Positions 24,099-32,554 of a stretch of 48,316 nt of DNA are shown one piece after another. Under the pieces are notes generated by a model. The model had not been told where the DNA came from. It saw nothing but the letters and a program-made list of their open reading frames with translations, and ran no database searches. The stretch comes from an uncultured Desulfovibrio sp. GTDB lineage: Bacteria > Desulfobacterota > Desulfovibrionia > Desulfovibrionales > Desulfovibrionaceae. Position 1 is the stretch's first letter, and each line of letters starts with the position of its first letter. The stretch lies in assembly GCA_910587035.1 (NCBI GenBank), contig CAJUMQ010000019.1, positions 1-48,316 of the forward strand. The letters run 5' to 3'. A program made the position numbers and the translations under genes.

Positions 24099-24866
24099 TC
24101 ATCCTGCTATAAAATAACGCCAGACCAGGCTAACCATCAACAGCAGAAGTGAAAAAAACAGGAATACACGAACAGCCTTGGCGCCAACCCTGATGGCTAT
24201 CTTGCTACCGATCCAGTTGCCAGTCATAAAACATGCCGCCATCACAAGAGCCAGAGGCCAGATGATAGTGCCATGCAGAATGAATGATGCCGCCCCGCTG
24301 ACATTTGAACCAAGATTGAAGGTTTTTGCGGTTGCCGAGGCCTGGATCAACCCCAGTCCCAAGATCCAGTGCAGGGCCAATATGAGAAAACTGCCTGTGG
24401 CAGGGCCAAAAAAGCCGTCATATACACCCAGAACAAAACATATCGACGGCAACAGCAACCAATATTTCAGGCCTTTTTCCGGGATGTGCGCAGTGGCGTT
24501 TTTTCTGCCTGGCAACAGGGTGGCAGCAACGCCAATCGGCAAAAGCATGACAATGATTTTACCAAGGATGTCGGAATTCAGATGCAATGCGAGCAGAGTG
24601 CCAACCCACGAGCCCACAAGAGAGAACATTATGCCGCTTGCTGCCATATGCCAGCTTACAAGGTGATTACGGGAATAGTTGAACAAGGCTACAGCCGTGC
24701 CAAAGCATGCACTGACCTTGTTTGTACCCAGTGCCACATGTGGCGGCACACCGCATATTAGCAATGCGGGCAGGGTGAGCAGCCCCCCGCCTCCTGCCAC
24801 TGCGTCAATACAGCCGCCTGCAAGGGCGGCGATACCACAAATAATCACACTTGTTATGCTTATCAT
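24099..24866 (-). CDS. TauE/SafE (TSUP) family transporter
   Basis: A 255-residue membrane protein with about eight hydrophobic helices and the TSUP signatures near each repeat start: AGGCIDAVAGGGGLLTLPAL (residues 16-35) and VLGVYDGFFGPATGSFLILA (about 141-160). Relatives export or import sulfite, sulfoacetate or other organosulfur anions. A sulfite-linked role would suit a sulfate reducer but the substrate cannot be read from sequence. The upstream region is shared with the divergent HesB-like gene. Confidence 0.88.
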   Translation of the reverse strand: MISITSVIICGIAALAGGCIDAVAGGGGLLTLPALLICGVPPHVALGTNKVSACFGTAVALFNYSRNHLVSWHMAASGIMFSLVGSWVGTLLALHLNSDILGKIIVMLLPIGVAATLLPGRKNATAHIPEKGLKYWLLLPSICFVLGVYDGFFGPATGSFLILALHWILGLGLIQASATAKTFNLGSNVSGAASFILHGTIIWPLALVMAACFMTGNWIGSKIAIRVGAKAVRVFLFFSLLLLMVSLVWRYFIAG

Positions 24867-24915
24867 GATGACTGTTCAATCCCCGTGTATATAATTATGT
24901 CTGAAAGAGCATCCA

Positions 24916-24944
24916 TTGACAAGAAGGATGCAAGTTCTTAAATA
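24916..24944 (+). promoter_or_regulatory. Promoter of the HesB-like gene
   Basis: TTGACA (24916-24921), 17-bp spacer, TAAATA (24939-24944). It would give a leader of about 225 nt before the ORF at 25178. Confidence 0.6.
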
Positions 24945-24950
24945 AATATG

Positions 24951-25177
24951 GCCCGAATCTGACAAATTTGCAGGATTTGGGAATTGGCCAAGATATCATA
25001 TGTTTATTGAATAGACATATGTACCCGCCCACGGAAATGGTCGGGTCGGTCATTGGCCAACAGCAAAACCACGTTACAGTTGGCCACGCCGGCTGGTTGG
25101 AGTTGGGACAATGTCAACTGCCATGTGCCATAATAAATAATAACCTGGCATCTGCCTGGTATACGGAGGTCATCCCA
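24951..25177 (+). promoter_or_regulatory. Long leader with a 25-bp palindrome and three TTGGCCA motifs
   Basis: CATATGTTTATT and AATAGACATATG (25000-25024, single-base centre, one mismatch) form a near-perfect dyad. TTGGCCA recurs three times nearby, around 24993, 25056 and 25080. No recognised riboswitch. The open frame through the leader lacks a ribosome site and any domain, so I treat it as non-coding. Confidence 0.5.
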
Positions 25178-25504
25178 ATGCTTGAACTGACAGAGAATGC
25201 TCAAAAAGAGCTAGAAGCATATTTTGAAGGCAAGGACAGGGGCACCATCAGAATATATCTTGCTCCTGGCGGCTGCTCCGGCCCAAGGCTTGCCCTGGCA
25301 CTGGATGAAGCCGGCGATGATGATGCCACCGAGGAAGCCGGCGGATTCAAGTTCTGCATCAACAAGAATCTGCTTGCTGAAATAAAGGGGGCAAAAATAG
25401 ACCTTTCTCCCATGGGCTTTATGGTTGAACCAGAAAATCCTTTGCCAGACACCGGCGCATCCGGCGGTTGCGGTGGCTGCTGCGGTGGTTGCGGCTCCCA
25501 TTAA
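25178..25504 (+). CDS. HesB/IscA-like iron-sulfur protein with Cys-Gly tail
   Basis: A 108-residue A-type Fe-S carrier-like protein. It starts MLELTENAQKELEAYFEG and has the family strand IRIYLAPGGCSGPRLALALDE (split here at GGCSGPRLALALDE) with the conserved Cys. The C-terminus is unusual: GGCGGCCGGCGSH gives four Cys in a Gly-rich tail instead of the usual CxC. Some anaerobe HesB-like proteins of this class carry selenocysteine; this one uses Cys only. The ATG has GGAGG at 8 nt. It probably binds an Fe-S cluster or metal, but its targets are unknown. Confidence 0.82.
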   Translation: MLELTENAQKELEAYFEGKDRGTIRIYLAPGGCSGPRLALALDEAGDDDATEEAGGFKFCINKNLLAEIKGAKIDLSPMGFMVEPENPLPDTGASGGCGGCCGGCGSH

Positions 25505-25549
25505 ACCCATGTCAGGCATATAATAACATATGCGCCACTTTTAATTTTA

Positions 25550-25579
25550 CGGGGCGGCCCATGGTCGCCCTGTTTTTTT
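25550..25579 (+). terminator. Intrinsic terminator after the HesB-like gene
   Basis: CGGGGCG pairs with CGCCCTG (one G-T pair) around a 9-nt loop, followed by seven Ts. Confidence 0.75.
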
Positions 25580-25601
25580 ATTAATCCCCTTATCCAGTAT
25601 A

Positions 25602-28600
25602 ATGATGAAATCGCTAGATATTTTGGCATCACCCAACAAAGAGATATTTATTGATCGCTCAGGGCCAGCCACATGGGCAAAGATTGCCTGCGAAGCTCTA
25701 GAAGATGGCAGATGCGTTATTCTCCCTGCCGCCTCCCGCGAGCAGTTCATGGAGCTTGCCGGGCTTGCGCGACTTTTTATGCCTGGACTTTCATGCGCCG
25801 ATTATCCATCTGCGCAGCCATCATGGGAGAGGCCACTTCTGGCTTTTCCAGATATGCGGCAATGGGGGGACAGAGATGCCTGGGGCGCCAGGCTGGCCTG
25901 TTTGTACCGGTTATCCATGAGCAGACCATCCTGCATTATCGCCAGCCCCCAAAGTCTTCTGCTGCGCTATGTCCCAACCAATTTTTTCACTTCAAGAACC
26001 CTGGAGCTGAACGCCGGCAGCGAGTTCTCCCCCGAACTGATTGTTGGCCAGGCTGTGGAATGGGGCTATGAGCGCACACCAATGGTCACAAGCCGGGGAG
26101 AAATCTCTGTGCGCGGCGATATTCTGGATATTTTCCCTGCCGGTTACACAAAGCCAGTGCGGCTGGAATTTTTCGGGGATAATATTGAAGACATACGAAT
26201 TTTTGATGCTGAAAGCCAGAGATCTCTGGCTGCCATGGATTCCCTTCTGCTGCTGCCTGTGCTGCCCGCAACATCTGGGGCAGCAGATCAAAAGGGAGCT
26301 GCAGCCCGTATTCTTGAGCTAAAAAAGACTGGCAAACTCGATGAAAATCAGGCCTATGAACTGAAGAAGAGGCTACAGGAGGGCGGTAGGGACATACTCC
26401 CCGGCATTCTGTATGAAGACTGTGCGTTTTTTGATGACTGGCTGCCGGAAAATCCCCTCTGGATATTACAGGGCACTGAAGAAACATGGGAAAACCTGCT
26501 CCTTGCAAGAGTTGAGGCAAAAGAAAACCTGGAAGATGCCACCAATAATCTGCAGCAGCCAGCGGATATCGTATTGAGACGCCCCGTACAGGCCCCGCCC
26601 TGGCATAAGGGACAGGCCATCATCGCGCCTTCTCTGCGCGTGGGAGTGGAACAGCAGGGCATTGACATGCCGGAACGGGACCTGCGCCAGTTTACGGAAC
26701 TTTTTCCCCGGCCCGAAGAAAAAGACCGGCCATGGCAAACCTTTGTACGCGCTCTCAAAAAATGGCAGGGCGAACTCGACCAGTTGCTGCTCTCATTCTC
26801 CACAGAGAGAGGCAGAAAGAAATTTTTGGCCCTTGCCGCACAGGATGGCATTGCGCCGCTCACCAGATATGCCTCCGCCCAAAAAGGATTATTTGCCCTG
26901 GTTTCCACTTTTAGATACGGGGCTGATCTTGAGTGGGCAAAGACCCTAATTCTGGGTGAGGATATCATATATCCCCGTGCGGAAAAGAGGCCACGCCGCT
27001 CCAGCAATGCCTTTCGGGGCCTGGACAATTTCGCAGACATCAGGGATGGCGATCTGCTTGTGCATCGCGATTATGGCATAGGCCGTTTTTCAGGATTGCA
27101 CCACCTGGAGATAAACAATGCCGCCAATGACTTTCTGCTGCTGGAATATTCTGGCAATGACAAACTTTATGTGCCTGTTGACAGGCTGGGGGTGATACAG
27201 AAATTCCGGGGCGGCGAGGGGATTGATCCCGCACTGGACAGACTGGGCACACAGGCATGGGTAAATGGCCGCGAGAAGGCGCGCAAGGCCGTTGAGGCCA
27301 TTGCCGCAGATCTTGTGGAGATGTACGCCTACCGCAAAATTGCCAAGAGCTTTAAATATGATGCGCCTGGTGAACTGTACCATGAATTTGAAGCCACCTT
27401 CAGTTATGAGGAAACTCCTGATCAGTCCCGGGCCATTCAGGACGTGCTGGATGATATGGCCAGGGATGTGCCCATGGACAGGCTTATCTGCGGGGATGTG
27501 GGTTTTGGCAAAACAGAGGTTGCCCTGCGGGCGGCTTTCAGAGCGGCAGCGGAGGGGCGCCAGGTTGCCCTGCTGTGCCCCACCACAGTGCTGGCTGAGC
27601 AGCACTTTCAGACTTTTCGCGCCAGGCTGGCCGGTTTCCCCATCAATGTCGGTCTCTTGAGCAGATTTGTGCCCAGAGCAAAGCAAAAGGAAATCCTGAA
27701 AGCCTGCTCGGCTGGTCAGATCGATATTCTCATTGGCACCCATCGCATTCTCTCGAGCGATGTGGAGCTGCCCAATCTTGCTCTTCTGATTCTCGATGAG
27801 GAGCAGCGTTTTGGCGTGCGACACAAGGACAAACTGAAATCCCTTAAAAAAAATGTGGATGTTCTGACCCTGACAGCCACCCCCATTCCGCGCACACTCC
27901 AGCTCTCAATGTCCGGCATTCGCGATCTTTCTGTGATTGAGACGGCTCCAGCCGAGCGCAAGCCTGTGGCATCCGCAGTCATAAACCGGGATGATGGCAC
28001 CCTGCGCTCCATACTTGAGCGGGAAATGGCGCGCCAGGGCCAGGTATTCTGGGTGTACAACCGCGTGCAGGGTATTGAAGAGGTTGTGGCATATGTGAAA
28101 AAGCTTGCGCCCACAGCCCGCATTGGGCTGGCCCATGGACAAATGGGAGAAAAGGAGCTGGAAACCGCCATGCGCCAGTTCTGGCATGGGGAGCTGGATG
28201 TTCTTGTATGCACTTCCATTGTTGAATCCGGCCTTGATTTTCCACGAGCCAATACGCTCATTGTGGATCAGGCGCAAATGTTCGGGCTTGGCCAGCTTTA
28301 TCAGCTTCGCGGCCGTGTGGGACGCAGCGATCGTCAGGCCTATGCCTACTTTGTCACGCCGGAACAAAAACGTCTCTCTGATGTTTCCCGTGAAAGGCTC
28401 AGGATCATCCTGGAAATGGACTACCTGGGAGCGGGTTTTCAGGTGGCCATGGAGGATTTGCGCTTGCGCGGTGCTGGCAATATCCTGGGGGAGGCACAAT
28501 CAGGCCATATTGGCCGCATTGGTCTGGACATGTATCTGGAGATGCTTGAGGAGGCCGTGCAGAGACAGAAAGGCATGCCAGTGGATAAAGTTGAGGATGT

Positions 28601-29033
28601 GGAACTGAATCTCGGGCTTCCGGCGCATATACCATCCACATACATTGATGATGGTCGGGAAAGGCTTAGATATTACAAGGCGCTTACATCATCCTCTGGC
28701 AGCGCCGCGCGGGAGGAGATTGCACTGGCCATGCGCGACCGCTTCGGCCATTTTCCACAGGAACTGCGCAATTTTCTCGCCATTCTGGATTTAAAACAAT
28801 TTCTCGGCGGCATTGGTGTTGAAAAGGCAGATATAACAGCCCATGGGGTGAAGCTGAAATGGCGCGATGGCCAGGATGCCGCGCAACCGGAAAAAATTGT
28901 TTCACTGGTTTCTGCCAATCCTGAAATCAAACTTATTCCTCCGGCCAGTCTCAATATACCTTTTCCTGGGGACCTCTCCGTGCCCGATGCTCTGCTCGGA
29001 ATACGCGAAATGCTTGAAGCGGTTCAGGCATGA
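25602..29033 (+). CDS. mfd: Transcription-repair coupling factor
   Basis: An ATP-driven translocase that removes RNA polymerase stalled at lesions and recruits UvrA. It is 1143 residues, full length. UvrB-like modules are at the N-terminus (GQAVEWGYERTPMVTSRGEI, RGDILDIFPAG). The RNAP-interaction domain follows (DLLVHRDYGIGRFSGLHHLE). The RecG-like motor has Walker A GDVGFGKTEVALRA (about 631-644), the DEEQRFGVRHKDK box, and TATPIPRTLQLSMSGIRD. The C-terminal TRCF domain ends the protein. The ATG at 25602 has a poor ribosome site, and 25605 is equally possible. Confidence 0.97.
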   Translation: MMKSLDILASPNKEIFIDRSGPATWAKIACEALEDGRCVILPAASREQFMELAGLARLFMPGLSCADYPSAQPSWERPLLAFPDMRQWGDRDAWGARLACLYRLSMSRPSCIIASPQSLLLRYVPTNFFTSRTLELNAGSEFSPELIVGQAVEWGYERTPMVTSRGEISVRGDILDIFPAGYTKPVRLEFFGDNIEDIRIFDAESQRSLAAMDSLLLLPVLPATSGAADQKGAAARILELKKTGKLDENQAYELKKRLQEGGRDILPGILYEDCAFFDDWLPENPLWILQGTEETWENLLLARVEAKENLEDATNNLQQPADIVLRRPVQAPPWHKGQAIIAPSLRVGVEQQGIDMPERDLRQFTELFPRPEEKDRPWQTFVRALKKWQGELDQLLLSFSTERGRKKFLALAAQDGIAPLTRYASAQKGLFALVSTFRYGADLEWAKTLILGEDIIYPRAEKRPRRSSNAFRGLDNFADIRDGDLLVHRDYGIGRFSGLHHLEINNAANDFLLLEYSGNDKLYVPVDRLGVIQKFRGGEGIDPALDRLGTQAWVNGREKARKAVEAIAADLVEMYAYRKIAKSFKYDAPGELYHEFEATFSYEETPDQSRAIQDVLDDMARDVPMDRLICGDVGFGKTEVALRAAFRAAAEGRQVALLCPTTVLAEQHFQTFRARLAGFPINVGLLSRFVPRAKQKEILKACSAGQIDILIGTHRILSSDVELPNLALLILDEEQRFGVRHKDKLKSLKKNVDVLTLTATPIPRTLQLSMSGIRDLSVIETAPAERKPVASAVINRDDGTLRSILEREMARQGQVFWVYNRVQGIEEVVAYVKKLAPTARIGLAHGQMGEKELETAMRQFWHGELDVLVCTSIVESGLDFPRANTLIVDQAQMFGLGQLYQLRGRVGRSDRQAYAYFVTPEQKRLSDVSRERLRIILEMDYLGAGFQVAMEDLRLRGAGNILGEAQSGHIGRIGLDMYLEMLEEAVQRQKGMPVDKVEDVELNLGLPAHIPSTYIDDGRERLRYYKALTSSSGSAAREEIALAMRDRFGHFPQELRNFLAILDLKQFLGGIGVEKADITAHGVKLKWRDGQDAAQPEKIVSLVSANPEIKLIPPASLNIPFPGDLSVPDALLGIREMLEAVQA

Positions 29034-29063
29034 AACACATGTGACCACCAGATAGTGCGCCAT

Positions 29064-29127
29064 AAAAAAGCCCTTTCCTGCTGGAAGGGAAAGGGCGAAA
29101 AGACCCGGGAGGATAACTGGGTCTTTT
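29064..29127. terminator. Back-to-back terminators between mfd and the convergent gene
   Basis: GCCCTTTCC/GGAAAGGGC (29070-29078/29088-29096) has a T-run on its minus side (29064-29069). AAAAGACCC/GGGTCTTTT (29098-29106/29119-29127) is followed by ATTTCTT on the plus strand. They serve the minus and plus transcripts respectively. Confidence 0.8.
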
Positions 29128-29182
29128 ATTTCTTGATAATCCCCGCTGCTTCCACAATCATCTTCAGGACGCAGCTTTTCAT
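29126..29182 (-). CDS. Possible 18-residue peptide coupled to the upstream gene
   Basis: MKSCVLKMIVEAAGIIKK follows with a 4-bp ATGA overlap of the previous stop. It is amphipathic and basic. There is no ribosome site of its own. The overlap alone is weak support, so it may be chance. Confidence 0.25.
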   Translation of the reverse strand: MKSCVLKMIVEAAGIIKK

Positions 29183-29676
29183 TTCTGCTTTTGACATTCG
29201 CGCCAGCGGTTATCCAGAGCTTGTGTCATAACCCGCATCAGCGTTTCATCCCTTAAGCCATGAATGGCAAAAACTCCCCAGGCCAGATCCTTGCAATCAG
29301 CCACTGCCTGTGCGAAAAGCTTCTCCAGCATGGCCTCCCTTTCCGGGCCATCCCGCATCAGCACTATGGCGGTGCAGGCTGCATCAAAAGCCTTGGCAGC
29401 GATGGCCGCCTCTGAGACGGCCATAAGTTTCCTGTTTTTCTCTTCCGCCCCTACAAAGCCGCTGCCGGCATCCAATATCCGCTTTTTCCATGCCGAGCCG
29501 GCTTCTGTATCAAGATCTATTTTTATGGCGGCAGCCTCCCGTTCAAGCTCCGGGGCTATGCCCTCAACCTGCGGCTTGTCAGGCGTGAATGTAGCGAATA
29601 GCGCCAGAATCAACAGAATCGCCCCACAAAAAAGCAGTGGCACCTTCCAGCCTGTGGCTTTATCACGATGCTGCAT
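29179..29676 (-). CDS. Unknown protein with an N-terminal membrane anchor
   Basis: A 165-residue protein: a basic start, one membrane helix (VPLLFCGAILLILALFATF, 12-30), then a soluble, mostly helical domain. It includes EREAAAIKIDLDTEAGSAWKK, two Cys (CTAIVLM and ADCKDLAWGVFAI) and a basic end. The helical pairs around AAIAAKAFDAACTAIVLM look TPR-like, but I do not recognise the family. It is convergent with mfd and monocistronic apart from the tiny ORF at its end. Confidence 0.6.
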   Translation of the reverse strand: MQHRDKATGWKVPLLFCGAILLILALFATFTPDKPQVEGIAPELEREAAAIKIDLDTEAGSAWKKRILDAGSGFVGAEEKNRKLMAVSEAAIAAKAFDAACTAIVLMRDGPEREAMLEKLFAQAVADCKDLAWGVFAIHGLRDETLMRVMTQALDNRWRECQKQK

Positions 29677-29802
29677 ATTTCATAAGCCTTCGGCCACCAT
29701 CCCGAAGCTGGCGCCCTGTTAAAAGTAGAGGATAAAAATGCCCGCATGCAAGCAAATGGGCATTTTTGATCCAAAAAAAATACTGGATTATTATTAAAAA
29801 TT

Positions 29803-30864
29803 TTAATAATTGGGCGGAGCCGTGGACTGGCGCACCACCAATTCCGGCTGAATATCCATCACAGGTCTTATTTCGCAGGACAGATCGGCCTGCACCATTT
29901 TATGATACAGAACCCGAAAGGCCTCCTGGGCATTCAGTGCCATAAAATGCTCAACACTTGTGAGATTGACACCCACCAGATCCGATGAAAAATCATTATC
30001 CAGACCACACAGGCTGCAATCCTCGGGAATGCGCACCTTCGCTGCCGCAAGGGCATCCATTGCTCCATAGGCCAGCATGTCATTAACTGCCACTATGGCT
30101 GTAAAGCTGTCATGCGTTTTTTCCAGAGCTCCCTGGGTTATCTCGCTGCCCAGCATTCTTTCCATCTGGATATTGTCCCTTACCATGGCATTTGTGATAA
30201 AATTGGTGAACAGCCTCAGACTGCCATCAGGCCTTAACCGCTGCCATGCGTCACGCAAGCCCTCAAACCTTTTAATCCGCGCCGGCAGGGGGCTGGAAAG
30301 GGGGGTGGAAATAAAGATGATATCCTTGTGCCCGAGCTCAAAAAGATGCGCGCCCATCAACTCACCGGCCTTGTAGTTGTGCAGTGCTATGATCGATATC
30401 GGGAGAGCCCCATCAGGGTCGGCGATTATTACAACCGGTACGGTTTTGGCGATTTTGCGGACAAGGCTTGCAGACTGGGGCATCATCGCAAAGATTATGC
30501 CGCCCACGTCAGTTTCTGCCATGACCCGGATGATTCTTGCTTCCTCATCAATATTGTTGTAGGTGGCATAGACAAGTACATTGCATTGCATTTCCGCGGC
30601 CGCGCTTTGCAGAGCCTGAGCCACTGCAGAGTAATAGTGATTCATGAGAAAAGGGCAAACCACAAGGATGGTCCGCCTGGTAAACAGGCTTACACGTCTT
30701 GGCGCTCTGGTTTGATAACCCAGCTCCCTGGCCGCATCACGCACAATTCTTATGGTCTCGCTGGCAAAGGAGACATCGGTCCTTCTGCCAAGGATCATTG
30801 ATATGGTCGTCTGTGACAGGCCGGTTTTTTTGCTTAAATCCTGAAGGGTAACGCGCTGCTTCAT
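29803..30864 (-). CDS. LacI/GalR family transcription regulator
   Basis: A 353-residue regulator. The N-terminal HTH, TLQDLSKKTGLSQTTISMIL, is followed by the hinge region. A type 1 periplasmic-binding-protein fold then covers about 60-340 (ILVVCPFLMNHYYSAVAQAL, DVGGIIFAMMPQ, VNDMLAYGAMDALAAAKVRIP, AQEAFRVLYHKM). Such proteins bind operators and are usually released by a sugar or a related small molecule. No sugar transport or catabolic genes lie nearby, and the flanking SMR genes belong to another operon, so the effector and targets are unknown. Confidence 0.9.
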   Translation of the reverse strand: MKQRVTLQDLSKKTGLSQTTISMILGRRTDVSFASETIRIVRDAARELGYQTRAPRRVSLFTRRTILVVCPFLMNHYYSAVAQALQSAAAEMQCNVLVYATYNNIDEEARIIRVMAETDVGGIIFAMMPQSASLVRKIAKTVPVVIIADPDGALPISIIALHNYKAGELMGAHLFELGHKDIIFISTPLSSPLPARIKRFEGLRDAWQRLRPDGSLRLFTNFITNAMVRDNIQMERMLGSEITQGALEKTHDSFTAIVAVNDMLAYGAMDALAAAKVRIPEDCSLCGLDNDFSSDLVGVNLTSVEHFMALNAQEAFRVLYHKMVQADLSCEIRPVMDIQPELVVRQSTAPPNY

Positions 30865-30912
30865 GGTCTGATATCAAGATATTGCCAGAAAAATATAACC
30901 CATATTTAATAA

Positions 30913-31254
30913 TTAACCAAAACGCAGCAGCAGCATGCCGCCAATCAATACGGCTATGCCCGCAAAAGCAATGGGCTTGAGTTTTTGGCGAAAAACAAGC
31001 CACCCGCCAAGGGATGTTCCGAGGATGCCAAAGCTGCCCCACAAAGCGTAGGCCACAGCGAGGTCCATGTCGCGCACAGCCACCGAAAGACAGTAGAAGG
31101 CCACACCCACAAGTACAATGGCGCTGAGCCCAACCTGCCAGCGTCTGAATCCCCCAGATGCGGCAAGCAGCATATTTGCGAGAATATCCAGCAAAGCGGC
31201 CACTATCACCATGAGGGTGGAAAAATTGAAAAAGGCAATTATGCTAGAAATCAT
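30913..31254 (-). CDS. Small multidrug resistance (SMR) family transporter, subunit B
   Basis: A 113-residue protein with four membrane helices and SMR signatures: helix 1 with a conserved acidic residue (VAALLDILANMLLAAS), then the loop before helix 3 with AVAYALWGSFGILGTSLGGW, and a short end. It lacks the Glu14 of EmrE in the same context (Asp in its place), which resembles one subunit of paired SMRs such as MdtIJ. A second SMR gene lies about 170 bp upstream in the same operon, so the two probably form a heterodimer. Confidence 0.82.
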   Translation of the reverse strand: MISSIIAFFNFSTLMVIVAALLDILANMLLAASGGFRRWQVGLSAIVLVGVAFYCLSVAVRDMDLAVAYALWGSFGILGTSLGGWLVFRQKLKPIAFAGIAVLIGGMLLLRFG

Positions 31255-31448
31255 ATTGGCTGCCTGGTGTCACGTCCAATGACAATGGTCGCAATGCTGA
31301 AAAGGGATAACGCGTCTCCAAAAGTGGCATAGGCATTACCTGACTGGCGAAGGCCGCGGGCATTGTCTGCTGGCTGGCCCAAGGGCAACAGCAAAAACAT
31401 GACCTGCCGCCAGCTATCTGCCCACACATCAATGTCTGTTCTCACCAT
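31251..31448 (-). CDS. Possible 65-residue protein between the paired SMR genes
   Basis: A frame from ATG 31448 to a TGA that overlaps the next SMR start by 4 bp (ATGA). The upstream end overlaps the first SMR gene. The product (FLLLPLGQPADNARGLRQSG, then GDALSLFSIATIVIGRD) has no family I recognise and no good ribosome site. The overlaps at both ends suggest a real, translationally linked gene in a tightly packed operon, but other frames are open here too. Confidence 0.4.
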   Translation of the reverse strand: MVRTDIDVWADSWRQVMFLLLPLGQPADNARGLRQSGNAYATFGDALSLFSIATIVIGRDTRQPI

Positions 31449-31806
31449 GTCCGGTGCCAAGATGCACCAGCCACGCGCCCAGCACAACACAGGCCAGCCC
31501 CAGAAAGCGTTTTAAATTCAGCGCCTCATGCAGCAGGAACACGCTGGAAATGGTCACCAGAGTCAAACCCAGACCTTCCCAAAATGCGAAGGCCACGCCA
31601 ACTGGCAAGCCCGTTGTGGCCATTGCCAGTAGATAATAGGAAAAGGCAATGGCCACCCACATCAAAACCAGGCCCAGCATGGCTGCATGGGCAAAAGTCC
31701 AGCCCTGGGACATTTTCATTATGGTCGTGCCGCCAGTTTCGAGGAGGATAGCCCCAAACAGGCAGATCCAGTGATGCATTTGCGGCTTCAGCCTATGAAT
31801 TTCCAT
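31429..31806 (-). CDS. Small multidrug resistance (SMR) family transporter, subunit A
   Basis: A 125-residue protein with four membrane helices. The active Glu is in helix 1 (WICLFGAILLETGGTTIMKM, Glu at about residue 22), with the SMR motif GLPVGVAFAFWEGLGLTLVT before helix 3. EmrE and SugE use this Glu for proton-coupled export of cationic or guanidinium compounds. It overlaps the hisA end by 14 bp, and the second SMR gene follows, as in the paired MdtI/MdtJ or EbrAB types. Confidence 0.85.
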   Translation of the reverse strand: MEIHRLKPQMHHWICLFGAILLETGGTTIMKMSQGWTFAHAAMLGLVLMWVAIAFSYYLLAMATTGLPVGVAFAFWEGLGLTLVTISSVFLLHEALNLKRFLGLACVVLGAWLVHLGTGHGENRH

Positions 31807-32554
31807 GGGCTGTCCCCTGTTTCAAAAAATCGTCCAGCCACTTCTGGGCCAATCCGGGGTTCAGGCGCCCCTCATAAATTGCCCTGCCTGTGACCATGCC
31901 TTCAAGATTTCCCCAGGTGTGCAGGGAAGCGATTTTTTTCACATCATCCATGCCAGCGACACCTCCGGCGGCGATCACAGGCAGCGTGGTGGCCTCAAGC
32001 AGCGTTGTGAGGGCGGCAAGATTCAATCCGGTGTTCATGCCATCACGGTCAATATCGGTATATATGATAAAGGCCGCGCTGGCATCTTCCAGGGCCGGCA
32101 GGACATCGATAACATTCTGATTCGCATCCTCCACCCAGCCTCTTGTCTTGAGCCTGCCATTTGCCGCATCCAGAGAAACACCGATCCTGCCAGGAAAACG
32201 TGCGCACATTTTTGCAAAAAGGGCAGAATTTTCCAGGGCAACGGTGCCTGTGATGAGGCGCGTTGCGCCGGCATCAACATATCGGGCTGCTGCATCGATG
32301 TCGCGGATACCTCCTCCCACCTGTACAGGTATGTCAATGGCTGAGCATATATGGCCAACAACATCGGCATTGCCTCCCTTACCATCAAATGCTCCATCCA
32401 GATCGATGACATGGAGCCATTTGGCGCCTTCATCCTGCCATTTTCTGGCCATTTCCACAGGATTGTCCGAAAAGACAGTAACCCTGCCCTTTTGACCCTT
32501 TTGCAGGCGCACAGCTTTGCCCTGCTGTATGTCCACAGCTGGAAAAACTATCAT
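31793..32554 (-). CDS. hisA: HisA, ProFAR isomerase of histidine synthesis
   Basis: Isomerises ProFAR to PRFAR in histidine synthesis. From the ATG at 32554 it is 253 residues with the (beta-alpha)8 signatures IVFPAVDIQQGKAVRLQKGQ (first Asp catalytic), VQVGGGIRD, YTDIDRDGMNTGLN (second catalytic Asp) and VIAAGGVAGMDDV. The start overlaps the lipoprotein gene stop by 4 bp. The frame is open 21 residues further upstream, but that part is inside the lipoprotein gene. Confidence 0.94.
   Translation of the reverse strand: MIVFPAVDIQQGKAVRLQKGQKGRVTVFSDNPVEMARKWQDEGAKWLHVIDLDGAFDGKGGNADVVGHICSAIDIPVQVGGGIRDIDAAARYVDAGATRLITGTVALENSALFAKMCARFPGRIGVSLDAANGRLKTRGWVEDANQNVIDVLPALEDASAAFIIYTDIDRDGMNTGLNLAALTTLLEATTLPVIAAGGVAGMDDVKKIASLHTWGNLEGMVTGRAIYEGRLNPGLAQKWLDDFLKQGTAHGNS

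Noticed and set aside
24968..25177. In-frame extension of the HesB-like gene into its leader
   Set aside because: No ribosome site at the upstream ATG and no domain; the ATG at 25178 has a good site and matches the family start.
29780..29812. AT-only palindrome ATTATTAAAAATTTTAATAAT after the lacI-type gene, considered as an operator
   Set aside because: Pure A/T composition at the end of the gene makes chance or a weak terminator more likely; there is no second copy near a target gene.
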